Assembly (NCBI GenBank): GCA_903849645.1
Contig: CAINJJ010000023.1
Location: forward strand, 62,001-126,000
Reading direction: 5' to 3'
Source of the DNA: an uncultured Acidobacteriaceae bacterium
GTDB taxonomy: Bacteria > Acidobacteriota > Terriglobia > Terriglobales > Acidobacteriaceae
DNA length: 64,000 bases
Positions within the stretch are counted from its first letter, which is position 1. Each line of letters starts with the position of its first letter. A program made the translations under genes and the position numbers. A model generated the notes under the pieces. It worked only from the letters and a program-made list of their open reading frames with translations. It had not been told where the DNA came from and ran no database searches. Shown here one piece after another: positions 8,394 through 16,896 of this stretch.

Positions 8394-9275
8394 ATGGCTA
8401 TCCCTTCCGCTTCCGCTGCCGGCAGCTTCCTCATCGGCGGTGACTTGCCCGTCGAGCGTCTTGGCTTCGGCACCATGCGCCTGGTGGGCGACGGCGCCTG
8501 GGGCGAGCCTGCCGACCCCGCGCAGGCCCACCGCGTCCTCCGCCGCGCCGTCGAGCTTGGCGTCACACTCATCGACACCGCTGACGCCTACGGCCCGGAG
8601 ATCGCCGAGCGCCTCATCGCCGAGGCCCTTTACCCCTATCCGCCGGGTCTCGTCATCGCCACCAAGGGGGGCATCACCCGCCAGGGCCCCGCGCGCACCG
8701 AGTACGTGGGCCGCGCCGGCTACCTCATCCAGTGCGTCGAAATGAGCCTCCGCCGCCTCCGGCTCGACTGCATCCCCCTCTACCAGCTCCACCGCATCGA
8801 CCCCCGCACGCCCATCGAGGAGTCCCTCGGCGCCCTCCGGCGCATGCAGGAGGAGGGCAAGATCCGCCACATCGGCCTGAGCGAGGTCACCCCCGCCGAG
8901 ATCGAGCAGGCGCAGGCCATCGTACCCATCGTCACTGTGCAGAATCGATACAGTCTGGCCGACCGCCGTCACGAGGCCACGCTCCAGTGGTGCGCAGAGC
9001 AGGGCATCGGCTTTCTGCCCTGGTACCCCATCGCCGGCGGCAAGATGCTCAACCCCGCCCAGCCCTTTGCCCAGGCCCTGGCCGCCCTCGCCACCCGTCA
9101 TGGAGCCTCGCCGGCCCAGCTTTCCATCGCCTGGCTGCTGCAGCGCTCCCCGGTCATGCTCCCCATTCCCGGAACGTCCAAAGTCGGCCATCTCGAAGAA
9201 AACATTGCCGCGGCCTCCCTGCGGCTCACTAGGGAAGAATGTATTGGGCTGGAACAGGCCACAGCGGATCAGTAG
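8394..9275 (+). CDS. Aldo/keto reductase family oxidoreductase
   Basis: NADPH-dependent carbonyl reductase of the AKR superfamily, 293 residues, (beta/alpha)8 barrel. I place the start at ATG 8394 (MAIPSASAAG) because the longer reading from 8247 overlaps the divergent TM2 gene and has no family match. The catalytic tetrad is visible as Asp and Tyr in DTADAYG, Lys in ATKGG and His in QLHRID. A C-terminal cofactor-binding segment reads PIPGTSKVGHLEENI. Divergent from the TM2 gene, with about 117 bp between starts. The substrate cannot be told from sequence. Confidence 0.9.
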   Translation: MAIPSASAAGSFLIGGDLPVERLGFGTMRLVGDGAWGEPADPAQAHRVLRRAVELGVTLIDTADAYGPEIAERLIAEALYPYPPGLVIATKGGITRQGPARTEYVGRAGYLIQCVEMSLRRLRLDCIPLYQLHRIDPRTPIEESLGALRRMQEEGKIRHIGLSEVTPAEIEQAQAIVPIVTVQNRYSLADRRHEATLQWCAEQGIGFLPWYPIAGGKMLNPAQPFAQALAALATRHGASPAQLSIAWLLQRSPVMLPIPGTSKVGHLEENIAAASLRLTREECIGLEQATADQ

Positions 9276-9508
9276 CTTCTGTCATCGGACAGTTCCGGTC
9301 GAGGCTCAGAATGCGAATCGGTGGAGGCATGGCTGCTTCGAGTGGGCCTGAGTGGAACAAGCTGTTTGTTCCTCGGTCAAAATTCCGGGCTAAATCGCAG
9401 TCATTTGCTTCGGAATGAGCGTTGGCGGCTTCAGGCTGGGATAGAAAGTATTGCGACTATCTTTGCAGCCTGGAGAGCCGGGCGGGCCGGCTCCCACGAG
9501 GCTGCGGG

Positions 9509-12349
9509 CTAGCCCAGCAACTCTGCGACGAGAGCGGGAGCGGCGAGAAGGGCGGCTTCGATCTGGGTCTGGTCCTTGCCGCCGGCTTCAGCGATTTCAG
9601 GCTTGCCGCCGCCGGAGCCGCCGACGAGTTTGGCGACTGCGCCGACGAGCTTGCCGGCCTGGATGCGCTTGATGAGGCCAGGGGAGACGCCGGCGATGAG
9701 GGCGACCTTGCCCTCGGGCTGCGCGGAGGCGAGAACGACCACGCCCTCGCCGAGTTTCTGCTTCAAATTGTCGACAAGTGTGCGGAGCTGGCCGCGTTCG
9801 AGCGAGTCGGCGCGGAGGGTGACCAGGCGGACTCCCTTGACCTCGACGGCGCGGCTGAGCGCTTCGTCAAGGGCGCCGGCGGCGGACTTCATGCGGGCTT
9901 CTTCCAGTTCGCGGCGGAGTCGCTTGAGCTCGTCTTCCTGGCTGGCGAGCTTGGCGCGGAAGGCGTCCGAGAGGCTGGCTCCGGCGGCAGGGGGCGCCAA
10001 CTGGGCGACGATCTGGGAGACGGCGTAGTCCTGGCGGAAGGCGGCCAGGGAGCCGAGGCCGCTGATGGCCTCAAGCCGGCGGACGCCGGAGGAGACGGAG
10101 CCTTCGCTCACAATTTTGAGCAGGCCGATTTCGCCGGTGGCGGAGGTGTGGGTGCCGCCGCAGAGCTCGGTGGAGAAGCCGTCGGAGAGCTTGACGACGC
10201 GGACCTTGTCTCCGTATTTTTCGCCGAAGAGGGCCATGGCGTGGTACTCGTTGACGGCCACGTCGATGGGCACGTCCTCGAGGGTCTCAACGCGGGCATT
10301 CGCGAGGACCTCGCGGTTGACAATGGACTCGATCTCTTCGAGCTCCTCGTCGGCGACCTGGGCGAAGTGGGAGAAGTCGAAGCGGAGGCGGGTGGGATCG
10401 ACGGCCGAGCCGGCCTGTTTGACGTGCGTGCCGAGGACCTGGCGCAGAGCGGCGTGGAGCAGGTGGGTGCCGGTGTGGTTGCGGCGGATGGCGTCGCGGC
10501 GGGCGGCGTCGACGACAGTGGTGACGCGGTCGCCCACGGCGAGGGGCAGCTTGAGCAGGGCCTTGTGGGCGCGGACGCCCTGGACGGGGAGGACGCAGCC
10601 GGAGATTTCAGCAACGGTGGAGTTGCCGTCGGCGGAGGTGAACCAGCCGGTATCGCCGGTTTGGCCGCCGGAGTCGCCGTAGAAGCTGGTGTGGTCGAGG
10701 ACCACATCGATGGTTTCACCGGAGGCGGCGAAGGGGACGCCGACGCCGTCTTTGACGATGGCGAGGACTTCAGCGCCGGGGGCGGTGAGCTGCTTGTAGC
10801 CCAGGAAGTCGGTCTTGGGGAGTTCGCGGAAGGCGGGACTGGCCGATTTTTGGCTGCCGCCTTTCCAGGAGGCGCGGGCGCGGGCTTGTTCGGACTCCTT
10901 GGCGGCTTCGAAGCCGGCTTCGTCGAAGGCCACGCCGGCATCGCGGGCGGCATCGACCATGAAGTCGAGGGGGAGGCCGAAGGTTTCGTAGAGGTGGAAG
11001 GCCTTGTCGCCGGTGAAGGCCCCCTGCAGCTCTTCGTTGAGGCGGGTGAGGCCGATTTTGAGGACGCGGTCGAACTGCTTTTCTTCGGCTTCAACGACTT
11101 TGGCGACGCGGGGGGCGGAGTCGGCGAGTTCGGGGTAGGCGCCCTGCATGAGGTCGCGGACGGCGTAGACCATTTCGAAGAGGAAGGGCTTGGCTTGTTC
11201 CGTATTTGGACCGAGGAGGCGGCCGTGGCGGATTCCGCGACGAAGGATTTTGCGCAGGACGTAGCCGCGGCCCTCGTTGGAGGGGAGAACGCCGTCGTTG
11301 ATGAGGAAGGTGGCGGCGCGGGCGTGGTCGGCGATGATGCGGAGACTGGCGTTGGCAACCAGGGCTGCAATTCCCTCAGGGGCTGAAGCCCCTTCATTTT
11401 CGTGCGCCCTATCGGCACGACTGAAGTCGTGCCCTGACACTTCCTGCCCCTCCGAAGCCCTTGCTGCGGAATCAGCGGAGCCTCGTCCTGGCGCAAGGCC
11501 GGTGAGCTCGGCTGCGCGTTGGATCAGGGGCGTGAAGAGGTCGGTTTCGAAGTTGGAGATCTTGCCCTGGAGGACGGCGGAGACGCGCTCGAGGCCCATG
11601 CCGGTGTCGATGGAGGGCTTGGGGAGGGGGGTGAGCTTGTAGGTGGTGGCCTTGGTGGCGGGGTCGACGATGGCCGCGCGGTCGAACTGCATGAAGACGA
11701 GGTTCCAGATTTCGACGTAGCGGGCGTCGTCCTGGCCGAAGGGCTTGTCGGTGCCGGGGATCTCGGCGGCCTGAAGGCCCATGTCGTAGAAGATTTCGGA
11801 GCAGGGGCCGCAGGGGCCGGTCTCGCCCATCTGCCAGAAGTTGTCCTTGAGGCCGTACTCGCGGATGCGCTCCTTGGGGACGCCCTGCTCGATCCAATAG
11901 GCCTCGGCTTCGTCGTCGCGGGGGACGCCGTTGGCGGGGTCGCCCTCAAAGATGGTTACGTAGAGCTTGTCTTTGGGGATGCCGTACCATTCGGGGCTGG
12001 TGACCAGCTCCCAGGCGAACTCGATGGCCTGGCGCTTGAAGTAGTCGCCGAAGCTGAAGTTGCCGAGCATCTCAAAGAAGGTGTGGTGGCGGCGGGTAAA
12101 GCCCACGTTTTCAAGGTCGTTGTGCTTGCCGCCGGCGCGGACGCACTTCTGGGAGGTGGTGGCGCGGGAGTAGTCGCGGCGCTCGGCCCCGAGGAAGAGG
12201 TCCTTGAACTGGTTCATGCCTGCGTTGGTGAAGAGCAGGGTGGGGTCGTTGGCGGGCACCAGGGAGGAGGAGTGGACGCGGCGGTGGCCCTTCGACTCAA
12301 AAAAGCGGAGAAAGAGTTCGCGGATTTCGTTACCGGAGCGGTTTTGCAT
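9509..12349 (-). CDS. alaS: Alanine--tRNA ligase
   Basis: Charges tRNA-Ala and edits mis-acylated Ser/Gly. From ATG 12349 ([13 protein letters not shown]) it has 946 residues. Order: class II aminoacylation domain (motif 2 near [20 protein letters not shown], motif 3 near [13 protein letters not shown]), tRNA recognition, editing domain with zinc ligands HTGTHLLHA and LCGGTH, and the C-Ala domain. Oddity: between [20 protein letters not shown] and [13 protein letters not shown] there are roughly 40 extra residues (about 290-330). Their core (residues about 303-326) is encoded by a REP-like palindromic element also found intergenically at 27.1 kb. The frame stays open through it. Monocistronic, divergent from the peroxiredoxin gene. 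Confidence 0.96.
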   Translation of the reverse strand: MQNRSGNEIRELFLRFFESKGHRRVHSSSLVPANDPTLLFTNAGMNQFKDLFLGAERRDYSRATTSQKCVRAGGKHNDLENVGFTRRHHTFFEMLGNFSFGDYFKRQAIEFAWELVTSPEWYGIPKDKLYVTIFEGDPANGVPRDDEAEAYWIEQGVPKERIREYGLKDNFWQMGETGPCGPCSEIFYDMGLQAAEIPGTDKPFGQDDARYVEIWNLVFMQFDRAAIVDPATKATTYKLTPLPKPSIDTGMGLERVSAVLQGKISNFETDLFTPLIQRAAELTGLAPGRGSADSAARASEGQEVSGHDFSRADRAHENEGASAPEGIAALVANASLRIIADHARAATFLINDGVLPSNEGRGYVLRKILRRGIRHGRLLGPNTEQAKPFLFEMVYAVRDLMQGAYPELADSAPRVAKVVEAEEKQFDRVLKIGLTRLNEELQGAFTGDKAFHLYETFGLPLDFMVDAARDAGVAFDEAGFEAAKESEQARARASWKGGSQKSASPAFRELPKTDFLGYKQLTAPGAEVLAIVKDGVGVPFAASGETIDVVLDHTSFYGDSGGQTGDTGWFTSADGNSTVAEISGCVLPVQGVRAHKALLKLPLAVGDRVTTVVDAARRDAIRRNHTGTHLLHAALRQVLGTHVKQAGSAVDPTRLRFDFSHFAQVADEELEEIESIVNREVLANARVETLEDVPIDVAVNEYHAMALFGEKYGDKVRVVKLSDGFSTELCGGTHTSATGEIGLLKIVSEGSVSSGVRRLEAISGLGSLAAFRQDYAVSQIVAQLAPPAAGASLSDAFRAKLASQEDELKRLRRELEEARMKSAAGALDEALSRAVEVKGVRLVTLRADSLERGQLRTLVDNLKQKLGEGVVVLASAQPEGKVALIAGVSPGLIKRIQAGKLVGAVAKLVGGSGGGKPEIAEAGGKDQTQIEAALLAAPALVAELLG
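11372..11443. repeat. REP-like double palindrome inside alaS
   Basis: Two palindromes with a common CTGAAG core: AGGGGCTGAAGCCCCT, then GGCACGACTGAAGTCGTGCC (11414-11433), ending CCTGACACTTC. The same element is at 27105-27175. It is translated in frame within alaS. Confidence 0.85.
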
Positions 12350-12428
12350 GACTCTACCAGTGTAATGGGCTGTCGAGCCGGAGTGGGACGCGGAAGCGGC
12401 GCCAAACTGAGAGAGGCGGGAGAGACAA

Positions 12429-13013
12429 GTGAAGATTGGGATGAAGAAGACGTTTGGACGGCTGCTGGTGGCTGTTGCGGCGCTTTGGCTGGCTGCTAGC
12501 GTTGCCCTGGCGCAAACTGAGGCGACGCCCCAGGTGGGCGGCAAAGCCCAGGATTTTGCGCTTACAACGCCGGAGGGCCAGCCGGTGCGGCTCTCGGACC
12601 TTACGGCCAGGGGGACCGTGGTGCTGGTGGTGTTGCGCGGCTACCCCGGCTACCAATGCCCCTACTGCCAGAAGCAGGCACATGACTTTCAACTGAAGGC
12701 CGGCGCATTCAAGGAGGCGGGAGCCGAACTGCTGCTGGTGTATCCGGGGCCCCCGGATGAGGTGAGCGCGCGGGCGAAGGAGTTTTTGAAGCCCGAGGGG
12801 GCGCTGCCAGCGAACTACCACCTGGTGGTGGACCCGGACTACGCCGTCACGCGCCAGTACGGGCTGCGCTGGGATGCGCCGCAGGAGACGGCGTATCCAA
12901 GCACCTTTGTGATCGATCGTTCGGGGAGGGTGGTCTACCGGAAGATCAGCCATGAGCACGGCGACCGTACGACGGCAGACGAGGTGCTGGCGGAAATAAA
13001 GAAGGCGCGGTGA
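12429..13013 (+). CDS. Exported peroxiredoxin-like (AhpC/TSA, Bcp-type) protein
   Basis: Thioredoxin-fold peroxidase of 194 residues. GTG 12429 has GGGAGAG just upstream; ATG 12441 (MKKTFGRLL) is a possible alternative and removes four residues. Residues 5-29 form a signal peptide ([23 protein letters not shown]), so it should act in the periplasm or be lipid-anchored elsewhere. The redox site is [12 protein letters not shown], where a CxxC pair occupies the place of the usual T-x-x-C peroxidatic motif; this could make it closer to a thiol oxidoreductase than a classical peroxidase. Downstream SerThrPhe-Val-Ile-Asp (STFVIDRSG) is the usual cis-proline-region strand. Divergent from alaS. Confidence 0.85.
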   Translation: MKIGMKKTFGRLLVAVAALWLAASVALAQTEATPQVGGKAQDFALTTPEGQPVRLSDLTARGTVVLVVLRGYPGYQCPYCQKQAHDFQLKAGAFKEAGAELLLVYPGPPDEVSARAKEFLKPEGALPANYHLVVDPDYAVTRQYGLRWDAPQETAYPSTFVIDRSGRVVYRKISHEHGDRTTADEVLAEIKKAR

Positions 13014-13028
13014 CGCGGCCGGTATGCG

Positions 13029-13583
13029 CTACTCCTCGTGGGGGGCATCGTCGAGGCTTTCGAGGGCGGCGAGGGATTCGTCGGGGACGTCCCACTGGCG
13101 GAGGATCTTGTAGATCACGCCGGGGGAGAAGCCGGCGGTGACGAGGCGGCGCATGATGCGGGCGGTCTCTTTCTCGTTCTCCGGCTTGCGGAGGCGCTTG
13201 CGTTCGAGGTGCTGGCGGGCGAGGGCTTCCTCGTCGGTCTGGGCGTAGCGGGCTTGGAGGGTTTCGGTGATGAGTTCGGAGCCGACGCCTTTTTGCTGGA
13301 GGTCCTGGCGGACGCGGCGCTGGCCGAACTTCTCGTTTTCATGGCGCAGACGGGCGTAGGTCTCGGCGAAGGACTGGTCGTCGAGGTAGCGCTGCTCCTT
13401 GAGGCGGGCGATGACGGCGGCGACGACGGCTTCTCCCTGGTCGCCGGGGGCCACGCGGGTTTTCATGAGGCGGCGGAGATCGGACTCGGTGCGCATGGCG
13501 CGGCCGAGGGTCCAGACGGCGTAGTCGTAGAGGCCGGACTCGTTGAGGGGCTCGGGCTTCTTTTTGGGGCGGCCGAAGGGCAT
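13029..13583 (-). CDS. recX: Regulatory protein RecX
   Basis: Modulator that inhibits RecA filament extension. 184 residues with the tandem three-helix repeats of RecX: ALxxLxxRxRTEADL-like start (YAVWTLGRAMRTESDLRRLM), a central YLDDQSFAETYARLR block, then GQRRVRQDLQQKGV and a C-terminal repeat GFSPGVIYKILRQW. Highly charged, no signal peptide. It is not next to recA (7 kb away). Instead it starts only 5 nt after the stop of the PIN-domain gene, so the toxin-antitoxin pair and recX probably share a transcript. Confidence 0.88.
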   Translation of the reverse strand: MPFGRPKKKPEPLNESGLYDYAVWTLGRAMRTESDLRRLMKTRVAPGDQGEAVVAAVIARLKEQRYLDDQSFAETYARLRHENEKFGQRRVRQDLQQKGVGSELITETLQARYAQTDEEALARQHLERKRLRKPENEKETARIMRRLVTAGFSPGVIYKILRQWDVPDESLAALESLDDAPHEE

Positions 13584-13588
13584 GAGGA

Positions 13589-14029
13589 TTACTCTAGCGG
13601 AATCAGCAGGCGGAAGCGCTTGTTCCGATTCCAGCGATAGTGGGCGAAGTCGCCGTCGAGGGTGAGAATGTCGCCGGTATTCAGTTGGCCGGCCATGGCG
13701 ATCATGCAGGCGTCGGCGAAGTCGCAGGGGGTGTCAGCGTATTTGGACATCAGGTGGGCAACGTCTGACGCACAATCGGTGAGCCGAAAAGGAACCAGAA
13801 GCGCACCCCGCTGGAGACTTGTCAGGATTGCTTTGACGGCCGGTTCGGCGTGATGAAGAAGGTGAAGCGCTTCTGTGATGCAGGCTTCGACTGTGAAGAG
13901 TGGGCCGGAAATCGCCTCGTAGGCGGATTTGCATCGGTGGTGCCCCTGTTCGCGTTCGTTGAAAAGTGCAACGAAAAAGCTGGCGTCGGCGAGGATTGGC
14001 AGAGGGGACGATGGAATCACCAATCCCAT
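13589..14029 (-). CDS. PIN-domain ribonuclease toxin (VapC-like)
   Basis: Predicted RNase toxin, 146 residues. The PIN acidic residues are visible: Asp in ILADASFFVAL, Glu in ACITEALHLL, and the Asp pair in CDFADACMIAMA, with a final acidic region DILTLDGDFAHYRW. All appear intact. The start overlaps the end of the ribbon-helix-helix gene by 13 nt, the classic layout of a translationally coupled antitoxin-toxin pair. recX follows after 5 nt. Confidence 0.85.
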   Translation of the reverse strand: MGLVIPSSPLPILADASFFVALFNEREQGHHRCKSAYEAISGPLFTVEACITEALHLLHHAEPAVKAILTSLQRGALLVPFRLTDCASDVAHLMSKYADTPCDFADACMIAMAGQLNTGDILTLDGDFAHYRWNRNKRFRLLIPLE

Positions 14030-14289
14030 CTGCCTTTGCCTTGCTTATCAACGCGCCACTTTTTCCCAAAGCCTTCCATGTGCTTTTTGTTGGTCGCCAG
14101 ATCGCCAGGGCCGAAACTGACGCAGCCAATGCCAACCATTCGCGGACGCGGCTCAGCGCTGAGTTGCTCATCCTCCTTCAGGATGGACTCGCGAACCGCC
14201 TGGGACGGAGTGCACCCCTTGGCGCGCACCAAACGCTTCAGCGCTGCCTCCGACTTTTCATCCAACCGCACTTGTACCGTGGCGCTCAT
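14017..14289 (-). CDS. Ribbon-helix-helix antitoxin
   Basis: 90-residue protein whose N-terminus, MSATVQVRLDEKSEAALKRL, has the beta-strand/helix pattern of a ribbon-helix-helix DNA-binding domain; the second helix is TPSQAVRESILKE. The C-terminal half (GDLATNKKHMEGFGKKW) would be the toxin-binding tail. Expected to repress its own operon and neutralise the PIN toxin encoded directly downstream. Confidence 0.8.
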   Translation of the reverse strand: MSATVQVRLDEKSEAALKRLVRAKGCTPSQAVRESILKEDEQLSAEPRPRMVGIGCVSFGPGDLATNKKHMEGFGKKWRVDKQGKGRWDW

Positions 14290-14362
14290 GGATTCACTGT
14301 ACTACAAAGTTGAGAAGTGTACTACGCCACTTCCTCCGGCTCGGTACCCTATTCCCTGGTCC

Positions 14363-16636
14363 CTAGTCCCTTGGCTTCGTCCACTGGTCGACCCAGTCGT
14401 TGACGGTTTTGTACCAGAGGCGGGAGTTCTGGGGTTTGAGGACCCAGTGGCCTTCGTCGGGGAAGTAGAGCATCTTGGACGGGACCTTGAGCAGTTGCAG
14501 AGTGTCGAAGAGCTGGAAGCCTTCGCTGACGTCGAGGCGGTAGTCGAGCTGGCCGTGGATGACGAGGGTGGGGGTTTTGAAGTTCTTGGCGTAGAGGGAG
14601 GGGGACCATTTGCGGAAGGGGTTTTCGGCGTCGGGCTTTCCGTAGTAGTCCCAGGGGTTGCCCTTGAACTCCCATTGGTTGAACCAGTCCTCTTCGGTGG
14701 AGCCGAAGGCGGACTCGGCGTTGAACATGCCGTCGTGGCTGACGATACAGCGGAAGCGGGTGGTGTGGCCGAGAATCCAGTTGGCCATGTAGCCGCCGTA
14801 GCTGGCGCCGAGGGCGCACTCGCGGGTCTTGTCGATAAACGGGTAGTGCTGCTCGGCGTAGTCGAGGCCGGTGATCAGGTCGGTGAAGGGCTTGCCGCCC
14901 CAGTCGCCGTTGACGCCATCGACGACGGCCTGACCGTAGCCGGTGGAGCCGCGGGGGTTGATCATGACGACGACGTAACCGTTGGCGGCGAAGAGCTCGG
15001 CGTTCCAGCGGTAGCTCCAGGCATCGCCCCACGCGCCCTGCGGCCCGCCGTGGATGAGGAACTTGAGCGGGTATTTCTTGGCGGGGTCGAAGGCTGGGGG
15101 GCGGATGACAAAGCCTTGCAGTTTGGTCTTGTCCGCGGCTGTGAACCAGAAGGGTTCCATCGCGGGGAGATCGAGTTGTGAGAGGAGGGCGTCATTGAGA
15201 TGGGTTATCGACTCGGGCGACGTCGCTCGGGAACTCATCGACAAATGATCCATTTGACTAGTCCCACAGCTTCCGCAGGATCTCCAACTGCCCGACATCG
15301 AGAGGGAAACCACTTCGGAGGGTCTGTCGACCTTCATTTCAGAAACGACGATCGAGCCGAATTCCTGACCACGTGGATGAGTTTCGTGCAGTGAGCTGAA
15401 TTCCGCACCTCTTCCAATTACTGCCAAACCGCCCCCTAACAATTCGATATTGATTATCCATTCTTGTCCGCGATCCCCCGCTGTAAATAAAATGTCATGC
15501 ATGTCGGACCAGATGAACTCATCTACCCACCGATCAAAATACAAGGGAGTGCCACCCACCAACCTCGCTTCTGCCAAGATGTCCTTGATCGTCTTCGCCG
15601 CGCGGTCATACAGAAACAGCCGGAACTTGTCAGCTTCGTAGCCGGCGCGGGCTTCGGAGCGCCAGGCGAGGTACTTGCCGTCCGGTGAGTAGGCTGGGTT
15701 AAAGTTGCCGCCGGCGGAGTTGCTGACCGCGACCGGCTTGGCCGCCGGATTGGTCAGGTCGAGGGTGTAGATCCTGGCGCTGATGCTGGTCGCCTGCTCT
15801 TCGTCGGGGTTCTCGGTAAAAGCCAGTTCCCTGGAGTCGGGAGAGATAGCAAAGCCGCCGCCACCGCCCAGCGAGAAGGGCGGTACGTCGTGGGGATCGT
15901 TGGGGGTGAGGTCGCGCCATAGCAGCGTCTGCTTCGAGGGGCTGTCGAGGGTGACGATGAAGAGGTGGCTGCGCTTTTCGCCGGTGTAGTGGTTCCAGTG
16001 GCGGTAGAGCAGGTGGGTGAAGACCTGCGCCTTGACCTTGCTGGCGGCGGCAGCCCTGTCGCGGTCGGCGTTGCAACGGTCGGCTACGGAACCTTCAGAG
16101 CCATCCGCCTCGGTGAAGGCTGGGCAATCGGGATAGACCTGGGCGGAAAAGACGATGAATTTGCCGTTGGCCGACCACTTGGCGTTTTCGGGCTCGACGG
16201 TGTTGTGGGTGAGCTGAAAGGGCGCGTCGGCGGGGGCCACGGGAAAGGCGTTTCCGGTGGCGCCGGTTGCGGGGTCGAAGGAGGCAAGCCAGATCTGCTG
16301 CGAGCCCGATCGGCTGGAGAGCAGGAGGATGCGCCTGCCGTCGGCGGAAAAGTCGACGCCGCTGTCGCCGGGCTGGGTGACGGCCAGCTTGAAGGGCTCG
16401 CCGCCTGACCCGGAAGACGGGAAGATGGCCTGGAGCCACCACTCCGTGGTTTTGGTGTTCTGGTCGAGGTTCACGGTGGTGACGGAGTAGGCCAGCCACT
16501 TGCCGTCGGGGGAGACGGCGGTCTCGCCGAGGCGCTTCACGGCCTGCAGGTCTTCGAAGGTCATGGGGCGCTTGGCGGTCTGGGCGGGGGCGAGGGAGGC
16601 GGCGAGGAGGGCGAGGAAGAAGAGGGATTTGCGCAT
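14363..16636 (-). CDS. Secreted S9C-type acylaminoacyl/dipeptidyl peptidase
   Basis: Prolyl-oligopeptidase family enzyme, 757 residues from ATG 16636. The signal peptide is MRKSLFFLALLAASLAPAQ. A WD-like beta-propeller (repeated SPDGKWLAY / SADGRRILL / SPDGKYLAW) precedes the hydrolase domain with INPRGSTGYGQ, nucleophile Ser in GASYGGYMANW, Asp in HGQLDYRLD and His in DEGHWV. Oddity: residues about 350-480 (bases about 15190-15600) lose the SPDG repeats, become Ser/Cys-rich (SGSWRSCGSCGTSQMD), and drop to about 52% GC in the 60-base lines I counted, with the strand skew reversed. This looks like a replaced propeller segment, yet the frame stays open. Confidence 0.88.
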   Translation of the reverse strand: MRKSLFFLALLAASLAPAQTAKRPMTFEDLQAVKRLGETAVSPDGKWLAYSVTTVNLDQNTKTTEWWLQAIFPSSGSGGEPFKLAVTQPGDSGVDFSADGRRILLLSSRSGSQQIWLASFDPATGATGNAFPVAPADAPFQLTHNTVEPENAKWSANGKFIVFSAQVYPDCPAFTEADGSEGSVADRCNADRDRAAAASKVKAQVFTHLLYRHWNHYTGEKRSHLFIVTLDSPSKQTLLWRDLTPNDPHDVPPFSLGGGGGFAISPDSRELAFTENPDEEQATSISARIYTLDLTNPAAKPVAVSNSAGGNFNPAYSPDGKYLAWRSEARAGYEADKFRLFLYDRAAKTIKDILAEARLVGGTPLYFDRWVDEFIWSDMHDILFTAGDRGQEWIINIELLGGGLAVIGRGAEFSSLHETHPRGQEFGSIVVSEMKVDRPSEVVSLSMSGSWRSCGSCGTSQMDHLSMSSRATSPESITHLNDALLSQLDLPAMEPFWFTAADKTKLQGFVIRPPAFDPAKKYPLKFLIHGGPQGAWGDAWSYRWNAELFAANGYVVVMINPRGSTGYGQAVVDGVNGDWGGKPFTDLITGLDYAEQHYPFIDKTRECALGASYGGYMANWILGHTTRFRCIVSHDGMFNAESAFGSTEEDWFNQWEFKGNPWDYYGKPDAENPFRKWSPSLYAKNFKTPTLVIHGQLDYRLDVSEGFQLFDTLQLLKVPSKMLYFPDEGHWVLKPQNSRLWYKTVNDWVDQWTKPRD

Positions 16637-16674
16637 GGGTTTTCCTGGCTGCGCGGGGGAGTGCTGTTCTACTT

Positions 16675-16868
16675 CCCGGAAATGGGAGATGGAGCACCCG
16701 GAGCCTGCGCGAAGGAGAAGTTTACACCGGGGGAGGGTGGGTGAGGTGTGGGGCGGGGAGGCACTGGCGGTTTCCCATGTCCCAGAATCGGGAGATGGGG
16801 CACTCTGGGTCTGTGCGGAGGTTCGTGCTTTCCCACCCATTCCGCATGGTGCGCGGAATGGATGGGCC
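16675..16868. repeat. Cluster of GGGGCACCC-type intergenic repeats
   Basis: Upstream of the S9C gene. Two related units about 105 bp apart contain GGGAGATGG-GCAC (about 16685 and 16790), and a hairpin CATTCCGC (16838-16845) / GCGGAATG (16853-16860) is followed by GATGGGCCACCC. Related sequences are at 2579-2620 and 40948-40990. Confidence 0.5.
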
Positions 16869-16896
16869 ACCCGGCCTGGAAACGGTTGCTTTGGGC

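Noticed and set aside
9422-11386. A 654-residue plus-strand open frame
   Set aside because: It is antisense to alaS, has a Gly/Asp/Glu-rich composition typical of shadow frames in GC-rich DNA, and shows no domain.
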